Source: Opitutaceae bacterium
Lineage (GTDB): Bacteria > Verrucomicrobiota > Verrucomicrobiia > Opitutales > Opitutaceae
Direction of reading: 5' to 3'
DNA length: 37,690 nucleotides
Assembly: GCA_003151515.1 (NCBI GenBank)
Contig: PLXS01000042.1
Span: 1-37,690, forward strand
In this document: one piece after another, positions 8,060 through 17,492 of the stretch
How positions within the stretch are numbered: the first letter of the stretch is position 1
How the letters are laid out: every line of letters starts with the position of its first letter
The notes under the pieces: model-generated
The model's database searches: none
Seen by the model: only the letters and a program-made list of their open reading frames with translations
What the model was told of the DNA's origin: nothing
Position numbers and translations under genes: made by a program

Positions 8060-8725
8060 TTAACGGGGCGCCTCGACGGACGGCCAGGGCGGCACGAAGG
8101 CGCCGCCCGAGATGATCATCTTCATCCCGTCGCCGACGGCCATGTCGAGCTCCACGATGGAGGATCGCGGCAGCATCAGAAGGAAGCCGCTCGTTGGGTT
8201 GGGGGTCGTCGGGACGAACACCGTCCACACCTCCTCGTTCGTCCTGGACTGCGCCTCGCCCTGGGCCGTGCTCGTCAAGAACCCGATCGTCCAGCACCCC
8301 TTGCGCGGGAACTCGACGAGGACGACCTTGCTGAACATGTGGCGGCCCTGGGAGCTGAAGGTGTTAACGATCTGCTTGACCGTGTTGTACACGGTGTTGA
8401 CTCCCGGGATGCTCTGGATGAAGCGGTCGCCAATGCTGAAGAAGAACTTCCCGAAGACGTAGCGCGAGACGAGGCCCAGCAGCGTCACCAGCGCGATCAC
8501 GATCAGCGTCGCCAGGATGTCCCAGACCATCTCCAGGCTCGGCCTGTTGCGCAGCGAGTTCGGCACGACCCACTGGAAGACCGGCCTGAACGTGCCCCCC
8601 ACCAGGTCGGTTATCTTGGCGAAGACGAGCAGCGTGAGCCACAGCGGGGCGACGAGGATCACGCCCGAGAAGAAGGCGTTCCTGAGCGTCACGTAGAAGG
8701 GATAGGTCTTTGTGGGCTCGTCCAT
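8060..8725 (-). CDS. DUF502 family inner-membrane protein
   Basis: This 221-residue protein belongs to the DUF502 family, whose biochemical role is not established. Two hydrophobic segments are visible near residues 17-36 and 66-88, followed by the family hallmark IPGVNTVYNTVKQI at 106-119, then a GFLTS block, VFVPTTPNPTSGF near 170-182 and a C-terminal GMKMIISGG. The ends probably form a cytoplasmic or periplasmic beta-rich domain after the membrane hairpin. The ATG is supported by a strong AGGAGG at 8735-8740 (read on the minus strand), nine bases upstream, one of the few clear Shine-Dalgarno sites in this run. A 36-base gap separates it from ybeY. Confidence 0.93.
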   Translation of the reverse strand: MDEPTKTYPFYVTLRNAFFSGVILVAPLWLTLLVFAKITDLVGGTFRPVFQWVVPNSLRNRPSLEMVWDILATLIVIALVTLLGLVSRYVFGKFFFSIGDRFIQSIPGVNTVYNTVKQIVNTFSSQGRHMFSKVVLVEFPRKGCWTIGFLTSTAQGEAQSRTNEEVWTVFVPTTPNPTSGFLLMLPRSSIVELDMAVGDGMKMIISGGAFVPPWPSVEAPR

Positions 8726-8734
8726 GGTTCGGTT

Positions 8735-8740
8735 CCTCCT
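8735..8740 (-). promoter_or_regulatory. Strong Shine-Dalgarno of the DUF502 gene
   Basis: A perfect AGGAGG on the minus strand lies nine bases before the ATG at 8725. It stands out because most genes of this run start with GTG and are reached by overlap or coupling with no good ribosome site. It fixes the DUF502 start and suggests this gene is translated independently. Confidence 0.8.
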
Positions 8741-8761
8741 ATTCGAAGGCCTGCGCGCCGC

Positions 8762-9235
8762 TTAGGCCAGCTTGAAGCGGGGCAGCGCCCCGCGCCCGCG
8801 CAGCAGGCGCATGGCGCGGGCCTCGGCCCGGCGCATCGCGCGCCTGGCGGGGGCCGTCGTGTCGTCGTAGCCGGCGAGGTGGAGCCATCCGTGGACGATG
8901 TAGAGGGTGAGCTCGCCGGAGAGCCCCGAGCGGCCTCGCCCCTGGCGCAGGGCGGCGTCCACCGAGACGCAGATCTCGCCCGCCGTGGCCACCGCGGGGT
9001 CGCCCCCGAAGGTGATGACGTCGGTGGCGCCGGGGTCGCCCAGGAACCTGCCGTTCAGGCGCGCCAGGGCGCGGTCCGTCAGGAGGGCAACCGAGAGCTC
9101 GCCCGGCGGGCAGCCGCCGCGGAAGCGCGCCCCGTTCTCGTCCAGGACCCTGAGCGCCCCCTCGAGCGCGCCCCTGGCGACCGAGAGGCGGGGGTGGCGG
9201 TTCGCGACGCCGAGCGGGCGGTGCGGCCGCGTCAC
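8762..9235 (-). CDS. ybeY: Endoribonuclease YbeY
   Basis: YbeY is a zinc-dependent RNase needed for 16S rRNA 3' maturation and ribosome quality control. The 157-residue product has the normal length and order: a SVALLTD segment near 48-54, GATDVITF at 69-76, GEICVSVD near 86-93 and the metal motif HGWLHLAGYDD at 115-125. The third metal ligand position is Asp instead of the E. coli His; this variant occurs in other members of the family. The GTG at 9235 overlaps the stop of the HD-domain gene in a GTGA arrangement. Lying directly after phoH and the PgpH-type gene matches the widely conserved ybeZ/phoH-ybeY association. Confidence 0.94.
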   Translation of the reverse strand: MTRPHRPLGVANRHPRLSVARGALEGALRVLDENGARFRGGCPPGELSVALLTDRALARLNGRFLGDPGATDVITFGGDPAVATAGEICVSVDAALRQGRGRSGLSGELTLYIVHGWLHLAGYDDTTAPARRAMRRAEARAMRLLRGRGALPRFKLA

Positions 9236-11574
9236 GCCTTCGCCTCGTTGGGCGGCTCCCCGGCCGAGGCGTAGGCCACGCGGGAGTGAAGCATGTTGAG
9301 CAGCGTGAAGGTGAAGCTGTTCCTTATCTTCGCAAGGTCCTCGAAGGTGATCGGCGCCTCGTCGAGCTGGCCGTCGGCGACGCGGTCCGCGACCAGCCGG
9401 TCGATGCGCGCGGAGAGCTTCTCCATCGTTATCGTGCGCACCGAGCGGGTCACGGCCTCCACCCCGTCCGCGAGCGACACGACCGCGCTCTCCTTGAACT
9501 GGGGCTTCGGGCCGTCGTAGCGATAGGGCGTGTCCGGGACCGACGGTGGGTCGACGCCGGGGAAGGGCGACTGGGAGAGGGCCAGGGCGCGCTCGTAGAA
9601 GAACTTCACGAGCGTCGTTCCGTGGTGCTGGCGGATGACGTCGATCACGGCGCGCGGCAGGTTGTGCCTCGCCGCGAGCTCGACTCCGTCCGCCACGTGC
9701 TGGCGTATGATCGCCGCCGACGACGCGGGGTCCTTCTCGCTGTGGGGGTTCACCCCGTCGCGCTGGTTCTCGGTGAAGTAGGCCGGGTTCGCCGTCTTGC
9801 CGATGTCGTGGAAGAGCGCGCACGCGCGCGCGAGCAGCGGGTTGGCGCCTATCGCGTTGGAGGCGTTCTCCGAGAGCTGGGCGACGACGAGCGAGTGGTG
9901 GTACGTGCCGGGCGCCTCGAGCTGCATGCGCCGCAGCAGCGGGTGGTTGAAGTCCGTGAGCTCGAGGAGCGTGATGTCCGTCGTCCTCTTGAAGAGCGAC
10001 TCGAGCACCGGCAGGAGGCCGACGACCGCGACGCCGGTCAACAGCCCCGTGAGGAGCCCCGCGCCCATCTGCAGGACCAGGGTCTCGTAGGGCGTCTGCT
10101 GCGCTATGCCGATCAGGGCGGCGAAGGCCGCGACCGTCAGGCCGCCGGTGCCCGCGGCGCTGACGACGCGCCCGCGCCTGCGGGCGTTGTGGCAGCCGAA
10201 GATGGCGACCATCGAGGCGAGGAAGGTGAGGACAAGCAGGTCGAGCCTGTTGCCGTAGATGACGCCCGTGAAGATCGAGATCAGCAGCGCCATGAAGATC
10301 GCCGAGCCGGCGTCGATGAGGATGTCGACGATCAGGGGGGCGAGCGCGGTCGGCGCGAGGTAGGGCAGGGCGGACGCCCACTTCGGGTCCCGCGCGAATG
10401 GCTCGGCGCCGCCGGCCGAGTAGACCGCGCGCACGAGGCCCAGGTTGAAGATGACGACGAGCGCGAGCAGCCCCAGGCGCACGTTGCTCGCCAGGGTCTC
10501 CGGGTCCTCGAGCCTCACGTAGATGACCGCGGCCAGCACCATCGCAAGGACGAGGAGCACCCGGCCGAAGAGCTCGAGGCCTTCGCCGAGCTCGGCCGAC
10601 CCGCCCTCGAGCGCGGCGGTGCGGTACGCCGTCGCCATCTCGTACTGCTCGGGCGTCACCCGGTCGCCCGCGTCCACGATCGTCGTGCCCGGGGCGACGC
10701 TCACGGTGACGGCCTTGAGCTTGGCGAGCACCTCGGTCTCCCGGGCGGCGGCGGCCTGCCGGTCGAATACCAGGTTCGGCTGCGCGCCGCTTCGAAAGAG
10801 CCTGAAGAGGGCGCCCGCGGCCGCCTTGGGCACGGCCTCGGCCGCCAGGCTAACCCGCAGGAAGGTGAGGGCGTCCTCCATGGACTGCACCGGCCTCGCC
10901 GCCGGCCCGCCCGTCGGGCGCTCGATCTCGAGCATCACGACGGAGTCGGCGCCGCCCTCGCCGGAGGTGCCGTAGTCGTGGACCCCGATGCTGTAGATCT
11001 GCCTGAGGGCCGCGAAGCCGTTCTCGAAGAGGGCGGCCCGGGCCGCGGCGTCGCCGGCCGTCAGGAGCGCGGCCAGGTCGTCCGCGTTCGTCTCGTAGGG
11101 CCCGCGCAGGTTGAACTCGTCGGCCACGGCGGTGAGCGCCTTGCGCCGGTCGAAGAAGAGGGCCGAGGGGTCGGGGTGCTTCGCCTCGAACGCGTCCAGC
11201 CTGGAGAGGAGGCTGCGGGCCGCGCCCTCGAAGCGCTCGAGCGGCGCCGTGTCCAGCCGGTAGATGGGGGGCAGCCGGCTCAGAGCCTGCTCGCGGGCGG
11301 CGCGGGTCTTCTCCGCGCTCACGTAGGAGAACGGGACGCCGGCCACGATCCTCACGGGCGCGATCTGGCTCGGGAGCACGGGCAGGTCCAGGACGCGCAT
11401 CCCGGCCGAGCTGATGGCGACGATCGCGGCCACCGTGACGACGAAGATGAGGACCGCGACGAGCCGGCTCTGGTCGAGGAAATCGCGGAACCCCGAGGAC
11501 GCCGTGGTGTTCGGGTCGCCGCGGTGCGCGCCCAGGCCGCCGACGAGGAGCTTAAGCTGGTTGCGGACGGACAT
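9232..11574 (-). CDS. PgpH-type membrane HD phosphodiesterase (probable c-di-AMP hydrolase)
   Basis: The 780-residue protein has the 7TMR-HD layout. One membrane segment sits at about 38-56, then an extracytoplasmic domain of roughly 270 residues, then about seven hydrophobic segments between 335 and 525, and a cytoplasmic HD domain. The HD residues are visible as TYHHS at 558-561 and HDIGK at 589-593, followed by further HD-core histidines in NPHSEKDP, RQH and RQHHG. In Firmicutes the homologue PgpH/YqfF hydrolyses c-di-AMP, so a cyclic-dinucleotide role is likely but inferred, because no diadenylate cyclase lies in the window. It sits three bases after phoH and overlaps ybeY, the same order as in Bacillus. 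The start is ATG at 11574. Confidence 0.92.
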   Translation of the reverse strand: MSVRNQLKLLVGGLGAHRGDPNTTASSGFRDFLDQSRLVAVLIFVVTVAAIVAISSAGMRVLDLPVLPSQIAPVRIVAGVPFSYVSAEKTRAAREQALSRLPPIYRLDTAPLERFEGAARSLLSRLDAFEAKHPDPSALFFDRRKALTAVADEFNLRGPYETNADDLAALLTAGDAAARAALFENGFAALRQIYSIGVHDYGTSGEGGADSVVMLEIERPTGGPAARPVQSMEDALTFLRVSLAAEAVPKAAAGALFRLFRSGAQPNLVFDRQAAAARETEVLAKLKAVTVSVAPGTTIVDAGDRVTPEQYEMATAYRTAALEGGSAELGEGLELFGRVLLVLAMVLAAVIYVRLEDPETLASNVRLGLLALVVIFNLGLVRAVYSAGGAEPFARDPKWASALPYLAPTALAPLIVDILIDAGSAIFMALLISIFTGVIYGNRLDLLVLTFLASMVAIFGCHNARRRGRVVSAAGTGGLTVAAFAALIGIAQQTPYETLVLQMGAGLLTGLLTGVAVVGLLPVLESLFKRTTDITLLELTDFNHPLLRRMQLEAPGTYHHSLVVAQLSENASNAIGANPLLARACALFHDIGKTANPAYFTENQRDGVNPHSEKDPASSAAIIRQHVADGVELAARHNLPRAVIDVIRQHHGTTLVKFFYERALALSQSPFPGVDPPSVPDTPYRYDGPKPQFKESAVVSLADGVEAVTRSVRTITMEKLSARIDRLVADRVADGQLDEAPITFEDLAKIRNSFTFTLLNMLHSRVAYASAGEPPNEAKA

Positions 11575-11577
11575 CGC

Positions 11578-12558
<981 letters not shown>

Positions 12559-12579
12559 GATCGTCCTTGCCCGGGCGGC

Positions 12580-13077
12580 CTACCTGGGGCTCATCCGCCG
12601 CACGACAGAGTCGAGCCTCTCCCATGTGGTCTCGAGCGCCTGCGGGAGCACCCGGGTCTGCGTCAGCACCGGCATGAAGTTGTTGTCCCCGCTCCAGCGC
12701 GGGACGATGTGGGCGTGCAGGTGGGAGATGCTGCCGCCGGCCTGGGCGCCGAGGTTGAAGCCGATGTTAACGCCGTCCGGTTTCATGGCCTCAGTGAGCA
12801 GGCGCCTTGCCAGGGTGATCTCCTCCATGAGGTCAGCCCGCTCCTCGACCGAGAGCTCCTCCAGCTCGACCACCTCGCGGAAGGGCACCGCGAGCAGGTG
12901 GCCGGGATTGTAAGGGAAGCGGTTGAGGACGAGGTAGGAGTGCCCGGAGCGGTGGACAATGAGCGCCGCGCGGTCGTCGCCCATGGCCGGCAGCTCCGTG
13001 AACGGTCGCTTCATCGTTGCCGGGTAGCGCGGCGCCTCAATGTAATCCATGCGCCAGTACGCGTGAAGCTGCTGCAT
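12580..13077 (-). CDS. HIT-family nucleotide hydrolase/phosphorylase
   Basis: The 165-residue protein is a histidine-triad enzyme with the catalytic HLHAH at 119-123 followed by IVPRW. An N-terminal YWRMDYI (7-13) resembles the PWRMEYI opening of the Ap4A phosphorylase-like branch, and NRFPYNPGHLLAVP (52-65) is the second family block. Members act on AMP esters such as diadenosine polyphosphates, so removal of Ap4A is a reasonable guess; the substrate is not shown by the sequence. The ATG at 13077 retains the conserved opening. This is the first gene of the long minus-strand run, divergent from fabF across 84 bases that must hold both promoters. Confidence 0.9.
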   Translation of the reverse strand: MQQLHAYWRMDYIEAPRYPATMKRPFTELPAMGDDRAALIVHRSGHSYLVLNRFPYNPGHLLAVPFREVVELEELSVEERADLMEEITLARRLLTEAMKPDGVNIGFNLGAQAGGSISHLHAHIVPRWSGDNNFMPVLTQTRVLPQALETTWERLDSVVRRMSPR

Positions 13078-13161
13078 CGGTTGGAGTCGGCAAGCAGATC
13101 ATACGGGGGGGCCAAAGTCAAAGACTTGCCTAGGGCCGCCCCAATCGTGTCACCTGTGGGC
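13078..13161. promoter_or_regulatory. Divergent promoter region between HIT gene and fabF
   Basis: These 84 bases separate the starts of two divergent genes and must contain the promoter of the 13-gene minus-strand run and probably that of fabF. A TTGACT element is readable on the minus strand at about 13121-13126, but the nearest TATGAT-like box is only 12 bases further on, too close for a standard sigma-70 pair. A run of seven G's lies at 13105-13111. No operator-like dyad is obvious. Confidence 0.45.
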
Positions 13162-14481
13162 ATGTCGACTGCCAAGAACAGCCGCCGGGTCGCCGTCACG
13201 GGCCTGGGCGCCGTCACGCCCGTGGGCCTGACGGCCCCCTCCACCTGGGCTTCCCTCATCGAGGGGCGAAGCGGGATAGGCCCCATAACGCATTTTGATG
13301 CAACAGGATGCACTGCAAGGATAGCCGGGGAGGTCAGGGGTTTCGATCCCACCCGCCCGCTCGCCGCGCCCGTGCACCCGTGGGGTCCCCTCTCGGCGCC
13401 CGTAACCGCGGGCCTCTCCCCAAAGGATGTGCGCAAGTTGGGACGCTTCAGCCACTTGGGGATTTGCGCCGGCCTCGAGGCCTATGTCGACTCAGGCCTG
13501 GACGCCCACCGCGCGTCGATCCCTTCGGAGAGGATCGGCGTGAACCTCGGTGTGGGCCTGGGGGGCCTGCCCGAGATCGTGGCGACCCATGAGGTGTGGC
13601 GCACCGGCGGCTTCCGCAAGATATCGCCGTTCTTCATCCTGCAGGCGGCCCCCAACATACTCGCGGGCCAGCTGGCCATCCTCCTGAACTGCCGCGGCCC
13701 CAACATGAGCATGGCCTCGGCATGCGCGACCAGCGGCCACAGCCTGGGGGAGTCGGCGAGGGCGATCCAGCGCGGCGACGCCGACGTCATCCTGGCCGGC
13801 GGGGCCGAGGCCGTGATCACGCCGGTCGCGGTCGGCGCCTTCGCGCAGATGAAGGCCCTGTCCACCCGCAACGACGACCCCGAGAGGGCCTCGCGCCCGT
13901 ACGACGCCGACAGGGACGGCTTCGTGGTCGGAGAGGGCTCCGTCGTCATGGTCCTGGAGGAGATGGAGCGCGCCCGGGGGCGCGGGGCGCACATCTACGC
14001 CGAGCTGCTGGGCTACGGGGCTACGGCCGACGCCCACCACCTCTCCTCCCTGGCGCCCCAGGGCGAGGGCTCGCGCCGCTCCATGCAGATCGCGCTCGCG
14101 GACGGGGGCGTCGCCCCGGGCCAGGTGGGCTACGTCTCCGCCCACGCGACGTCGACGCCGAGCGGCGACGGCGAGGAGGCGGCGGCGATCGCCGCCGTCT
14201 TCGAGGCGGCCAGGGGGCGGCTGCAGGTGAGCGCCGTCAAGTCGATGACCGGCCACCTCCTGGGCGCGGCGGGCGCCCTCGGGGCGCTGGCGGCGATACT
14301 CGCGATAGATAAGGGGGTCATCGCGCCGACCATCAACCTCGACAACCTCGACCCCGCGTGCGCGGCCCTGGGCCTCGACTTCACGGCGCGCACGGCCGTC
14401 CGCAGGACGGTCGACTACGCGCTCGCCAACAGCTTCGGCTTCGGCGGGACGAACGCCTCGCTCGTGTTCGGCCGGCCCTAG
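13162..14481 (+). CDS. fabF: Beta-ketoacyl-ACP synthase II (FabF-like)
   Basis: FabF condenses malonyl-ACP with growing acyl-ACP in fatty-acid elongation. The 439-residue product carries the thiolase-fold catalytic triad: Cys188 in SMASACATSG, His328 in SAHATSTPSGD and His365 in KSMTGHLLGAAG, plus the C-terminal NSFGFGGTN. It is some 25 residues longer than usual, mainly through a Pro-rich insert at about 64-84 after AGEVRGFDP and before SPKDVRKLGRF. The ATG at 13162 gives a normal RRVAVTGLG opening close to the N-terminus. It converges on the M16 protease gene with five bases between stops. No acpP or other fab gene adjoins, so it might also be a dedicated KAS II-like enzyme outside the main pathway. 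Confidence 0.93.
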   Translation: MSTAKNSRRVAVTGLGAVTPVGLTAPSTWASLIEGRSGIGPITHFDATGCTARIAGEVRGFDPTRPLAAPVHPWGPLSAPVTAGLSPKDVRKLGRFSHLGICAGLEAYVDSGLDAHRASIPSERIGVNLGVGLGGLPEIVATHEVWRTGGFRKISPFFILQAAPNILAGQLAILLNCRGPNMSMASACATSGHSLGESARAIQRGDADVILAGGAEAVITPVAVGAFAQMKALSTRNDDPERASRPYDADRDGFVVGEGSVVMVLEEMERARGRGAHIYAELLGYGATADAHHLSSLAPQGEGSRRSMQIALADGGVAPGQVGYVSAHATSTPSGDGEEAAAIAAVFEAARGRLQVSAVKSMTGHLLGAAGALGALAAILAIDKGVIAPTINLDNLDPACAALGLDFTARTAVRRTVDYALANSFGFGGTNASLVFGRP

Positions 14482-14486
14482 GGGTC

Positions 14487-17357
14487 CTAGAGGCCGTCCG
14501 GCGGCGGCGTCACGGCCGACGAGGGCGAGCCCGCCGGCGTCGGGTAGGGGTGGATGATGACGCGCGACGCCTTCTCGGGCGAGAGGTAGGCCGCAGCCAG
14601 CGCGTCCAGGTCCGCCTTCGTGATCGACTGGAAGTCGAAGCTTCGCGAGCGCGCCCAGTCGAGGACCTCCGGCCTCTCCTGCGCGCGGCTGAGCACGGTT
14701 ATCCAGTAGCCGTTCGTGCGCTCGCTCTCCCGGATCTGGGTCATGATCGGGTTCTTGGCGCGCTCGAGCTCGTCCGGCGTGACGCCGTTCGCGCACACGT
14801 CGGCGGCGACGGAGACCACGACGTCCTGGACCGGCTTCGCCTTGGACGGCTCGGCTATGACGATGGCGGCAAAGTAGCCATAGCCCGGAAGGATGTCGCT
14901 CGCCGAGCTCGCGACCGTCGGGGCGTAGGAGCTGCCCATCTGCTCCCTCACCTTCACCCGGAGCCGGTCGGTGAGGACGCTCGCCATCAGGGCGAGGCGG
15001 CGCGCGCGGTGCACGTCCATCGCGTCGGCGCTCGGCCAGTAGGCGCCGACCAGGCTCTTCGGGATCTGAGTGTCGATGCCGTAGTCCTTGCGGAAGGGCT
15101 CCCTCGGGAACGAGACCTTGCGCAGGTCGTCCAGCGACGGCCGCACCTGGCGCGGGGGCAGCGTGCCCAGGGTCTTGGCGGCCGCCGCGATCGTGGCGTC
15201 GATGTCCAGGTCGCCGACGACTGAGACCTCGAGGGCGCCGACCTCGAGCGTGGGCGCCATCCAGGACCTCTCCTCTTCCAGGGTTCGCCGCATCAGGTCG
15301 TCCTTGGGCGGAAGCCCGAAGCGCGGGTCGCCCCCGGCGAGGATCCGGTTCACGTGCAGCGCCATGGGGCCGCCCTCCGTGTGGGCGAAGCGCAGGTAGG
15401 CGTCCTCGATGCGCTTGCGCGCGACGCGCAGCGCCTCCGGCCTGTAGCCCGGGTCCTTGATCGAGGCCGTCAGGTACTCGAGCTCGAGCGCCAGGTCCTC
15501 GCGGTTCGTGTCGCCGCTCAGCATGAAGGCGTCGAGCGTCGCGCCGAACTGCACGCCGACCGTCCGGCCCGAGAGGATGCGCTGCAGGTCGTCGGCGCTG
15601 TGCTTGCCCAGCCCGCCGGCCGTGTAGGTGAGGCTCGTGAACGTGGCGAGGCCCGGCTCCGCGGCCGCCGGCTCCGCCAGCTCTCCGGTGCCGAGGCGCG
15701 CCGAGACGTGGATCTGGTTCGCCTCGAAGTCGGTCTTCTTGAGGTTCAGGCGCACCCCGTTGGCGAAGGTGACCTCCGTGAAGTCCAGGTCGTCGACGTG
15801 CGTGCGGCTCGTGACCGCGCCCGCCGCGCCGAAGTCCGTGTAGCCCCAGGCGACGTTCGCCAGGGCGTCCGTCGGGCCCACGGCCTGCGCCTGGGAGCGC
15901 GCGTAGGCGGCGGCGACCGCCGCGTCCGCGTCGCCGCCCACCTTGGCGTTTCCGGAGACGAAGACATAGCGGCCGGGCGCCGACCAGGCGTCGCGCAGCG
16001 CAGCGAGGCACTCGGCGGGCGTCACCCTGGCGAGGGCCGGCCCCAAGAGCGCCAGGTCGTCGGCCGGGCTCGTGAAGACCTCGCGCTCGACGAGGCTGTC
16101 GGCGATCTCGCCCGCCAGGTCGTCGGAGCGCCTGGTCGAGGCCGACTTCGCGGCCTGCTCGAGGTCGTTCTTGAAGTCCGCCGCCGCCTCGCGCAGCTCG
16201 TCGGGCCTGAAGCCGTACTGCAGGGTGCGGCGCAACTCCTGCTCGGCAACGCCGAGGCCGGCCTGCCACTGCTCCGCCTTGGAGGTCACCTCGATCTCGG
16301 CCGCGCGGTAGAGGTTGAAGGGCTCGTCGACGCTCGCGTTCGCCCGGATGAACGGCGCGTTCTCCGTCTTGGAGAGGATGGCGAGCCTGCGGTTGAGCAT
16401 CTCGACGGCCAGGTTTCGGCGAAGCTCCTTTAGCCTCTCCAGGGCCGTGTCCTGCGGGCGCGTGTACGGGACCGTGGTCGCGATGATGGCCTGGGTGTCG
16501 GGCGCCTCGGCCTCGCCGTGGAAGCGGGCCCTGACCCCGGTGAACTCCTGGACGCTGCCCAGGTCGGCGGGCGCGGGCTCGGGGCTTCGCGCCTCGATGC
16601 CCGCGAAGCGCTCCGAGACCTCCTTCTCGAGCGCGGCCCCGTCGATGTCCCCGACCACGATGACGGCCATGAGCTCGGGCCGGTACCACGTGTTGTAGAA
16701 GTCGACGAAGCGCTCCCGGGCCGCCTTCTCGATCACCTCGGCCAGGCCGATCGGCATCCTCTGCGGGACGCGGGTGCCGGCCTCCATGAACTCGAGCTCG
16801 GCGACCAGCGTGCGGTAGCCGACCGAGTCGCGCGCCCGCTTCTCGCTCAGGATGATGCCGCGCTCCTTGTCGACCATGGCCTGCTGCAGCAGGAGCCCCC
16901 CGCAGTAGTCCGCGAGGATATCGAGGCCCTCGGTGACCGTCTCCGGCTTGGTGTCCGGCATCTCCAGCTCGAAGATCGTGTGGTCGAAGCTCGTCGCCGC
17001 GTTCGTGTCCGCCCCGAAGCCCATGCCCAGGCGCTGGAGCCTCTCCACCAGCGTGCCCGGGACGAAGTGGGTGCTCCCGTTGAAGGCCATGTGCTCGAGG
17101 TAGTGCGCGAGGCCGCGCTGGGCCTCGGTCTCCTCGAACGAGCCGGCCAGGACGAGCAGGCGCAGGGAAACGCGCGCCTTGGGCTCGCGGTTGGGGAGCA
17201 CGACGTAGCGCAGGCCGTTGGGAAGCGTCCCGAACCTGGCGGCCGCGTCGGCCTTGAGGTCGCTGCCGGCCTGCGGGAAGGGGATGGCGGCGCCCTGCAG
17301 GGACACCGCGAGGGCCACAGCGGCCAGGAATGCGCAGACCTTGGTTGGGCGGCTCAT
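14487..17357 (-). CDS. Secreted M16 (pitrilysin/insulinase) family zinc protease
   Basis: The 956-residue protein starts with a signal peptide (basic MSRPTK, hydrophobic AFLAAVALAVSL, cleavage probably near residues 22-24), so it likely acts in the periplasm. The inverted zinc motif HYLEH is at 85-89, and the third ligand is probably Glu165 in DKERG. Two halves of about 450 residues repeat the M16 fold; the second half lacks the HxxEH motif, as is usual for a long single-chain pitrilysin. M16 enzymes degrade peptides. It stands alone on the minus strand between fabF and waaA with no visible partner. The ATG at 17357 is set by the signal peptide. Confidence 0.94.
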   Translation of the reverse strand: MSRPTKVCAFLAAVALAVSLQGAAIPFPQAGSDLKADAAARFGTLPNGLRYVVLPNREPKARVSLRLLVLAGSFEETEAQRGLAHYLEHMAFNGSTHFVPGTLVERLQRLGMGFGADTNAATSFDHTIFELEMPDTKPETVTEGLDILADYCGGLLLQQAMVDKERGIILSEKRARDSVGYRTLVAELEFMEAGTRVPQRMPIGLAEVIEKAARERFVDFYNTWYRPELMAVIVVGDIDGAALEKEVSERFAGIEARSPEPAPADLGSVQEFTGVRARFHGEAEAPDTQAIIATTVPYTRPQDTALERLKELRRNLAVEMLNRRLAILSKTENAPFIRANASVDEPFNLYRAAEIEVTSKAEQWQAGLGVAEQELRRTLQYGFRPDELREAAADFKNDLEQAAKSASTRRSDDLAGEIADSLVEREVFTSPADDLALLGPALARVTPAECLAALRDAWSAPGRYVFVSGNAKVGGDADAAVAAAYARSQAQAVGPTDALANVAWGYTDFGAAGAVTSRTHVDDLDFTEVTFANGVRLNLKKTDFEANQIHVSARLGTGELAEPAAAEPGLATFTSLTYTAGGLGKHSADDLQRILSGRTVGVQFGATLDAFMLSGDTNREDLALELEYLTASIKDPGYRPEALRVARKRIEDAYLRFAHTEGGPMALHVNRILAGGDPRFGLPPKDDLMRRTLEEERSWMAPTLEVGALEVSVVGDLDIDATIAAAAKTLGTLPPRQVRPSLDDLRKVSFPREPFRKDYGIDTQIPKSLVGAYWPSADAMDVHRARRLALMASVLTDRLRVKVREQMGSSYAPTVASSASDILPGYGYFAAIVIAEPSKAKPVQDVVVSVAADVCANGVTPDELERAKNPIMTQIRESERTNGYWITVLSRAQERPEVLDWARSRSFDFQSITKADLDALAAAYLSPEKASRVIIHPYPTPAGSPSSAVTPPPDGL

Positions 17358-17383
17358 CGGGGGGAGGCGGGCATCGTTGCTCC

Positions 17384-17418
17384 GGGCCGCGCCCGCTCAA
17401 GAGCAAAAAACCGGGCCC
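17384..17418. repeat. GC dyad with A6 tract, copy 1 (upstream of waaA)
   Basis: The segment has GGGCCGCGCCC at 17384-17394, a small GCTC-AA-GAGC hairpin at 17395-17404, then AAAAAACCGGGCCC at 17405-17418. A near copy without the small hairpin occurs at 27911-27936. Here it lies between divergent genes, so a terminator role for a plus-strand gene is unlikely; a promoter-associated or repeated element is possible. Confidence 0.45.
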
Positions 17419-17492
17419 GTGTGAAACTTGTTGTGGCCATGGCGCTCCCTTTGAGGTGTGTCTTGGGTCTGCCACCCTGGCCTTTGCGACCG

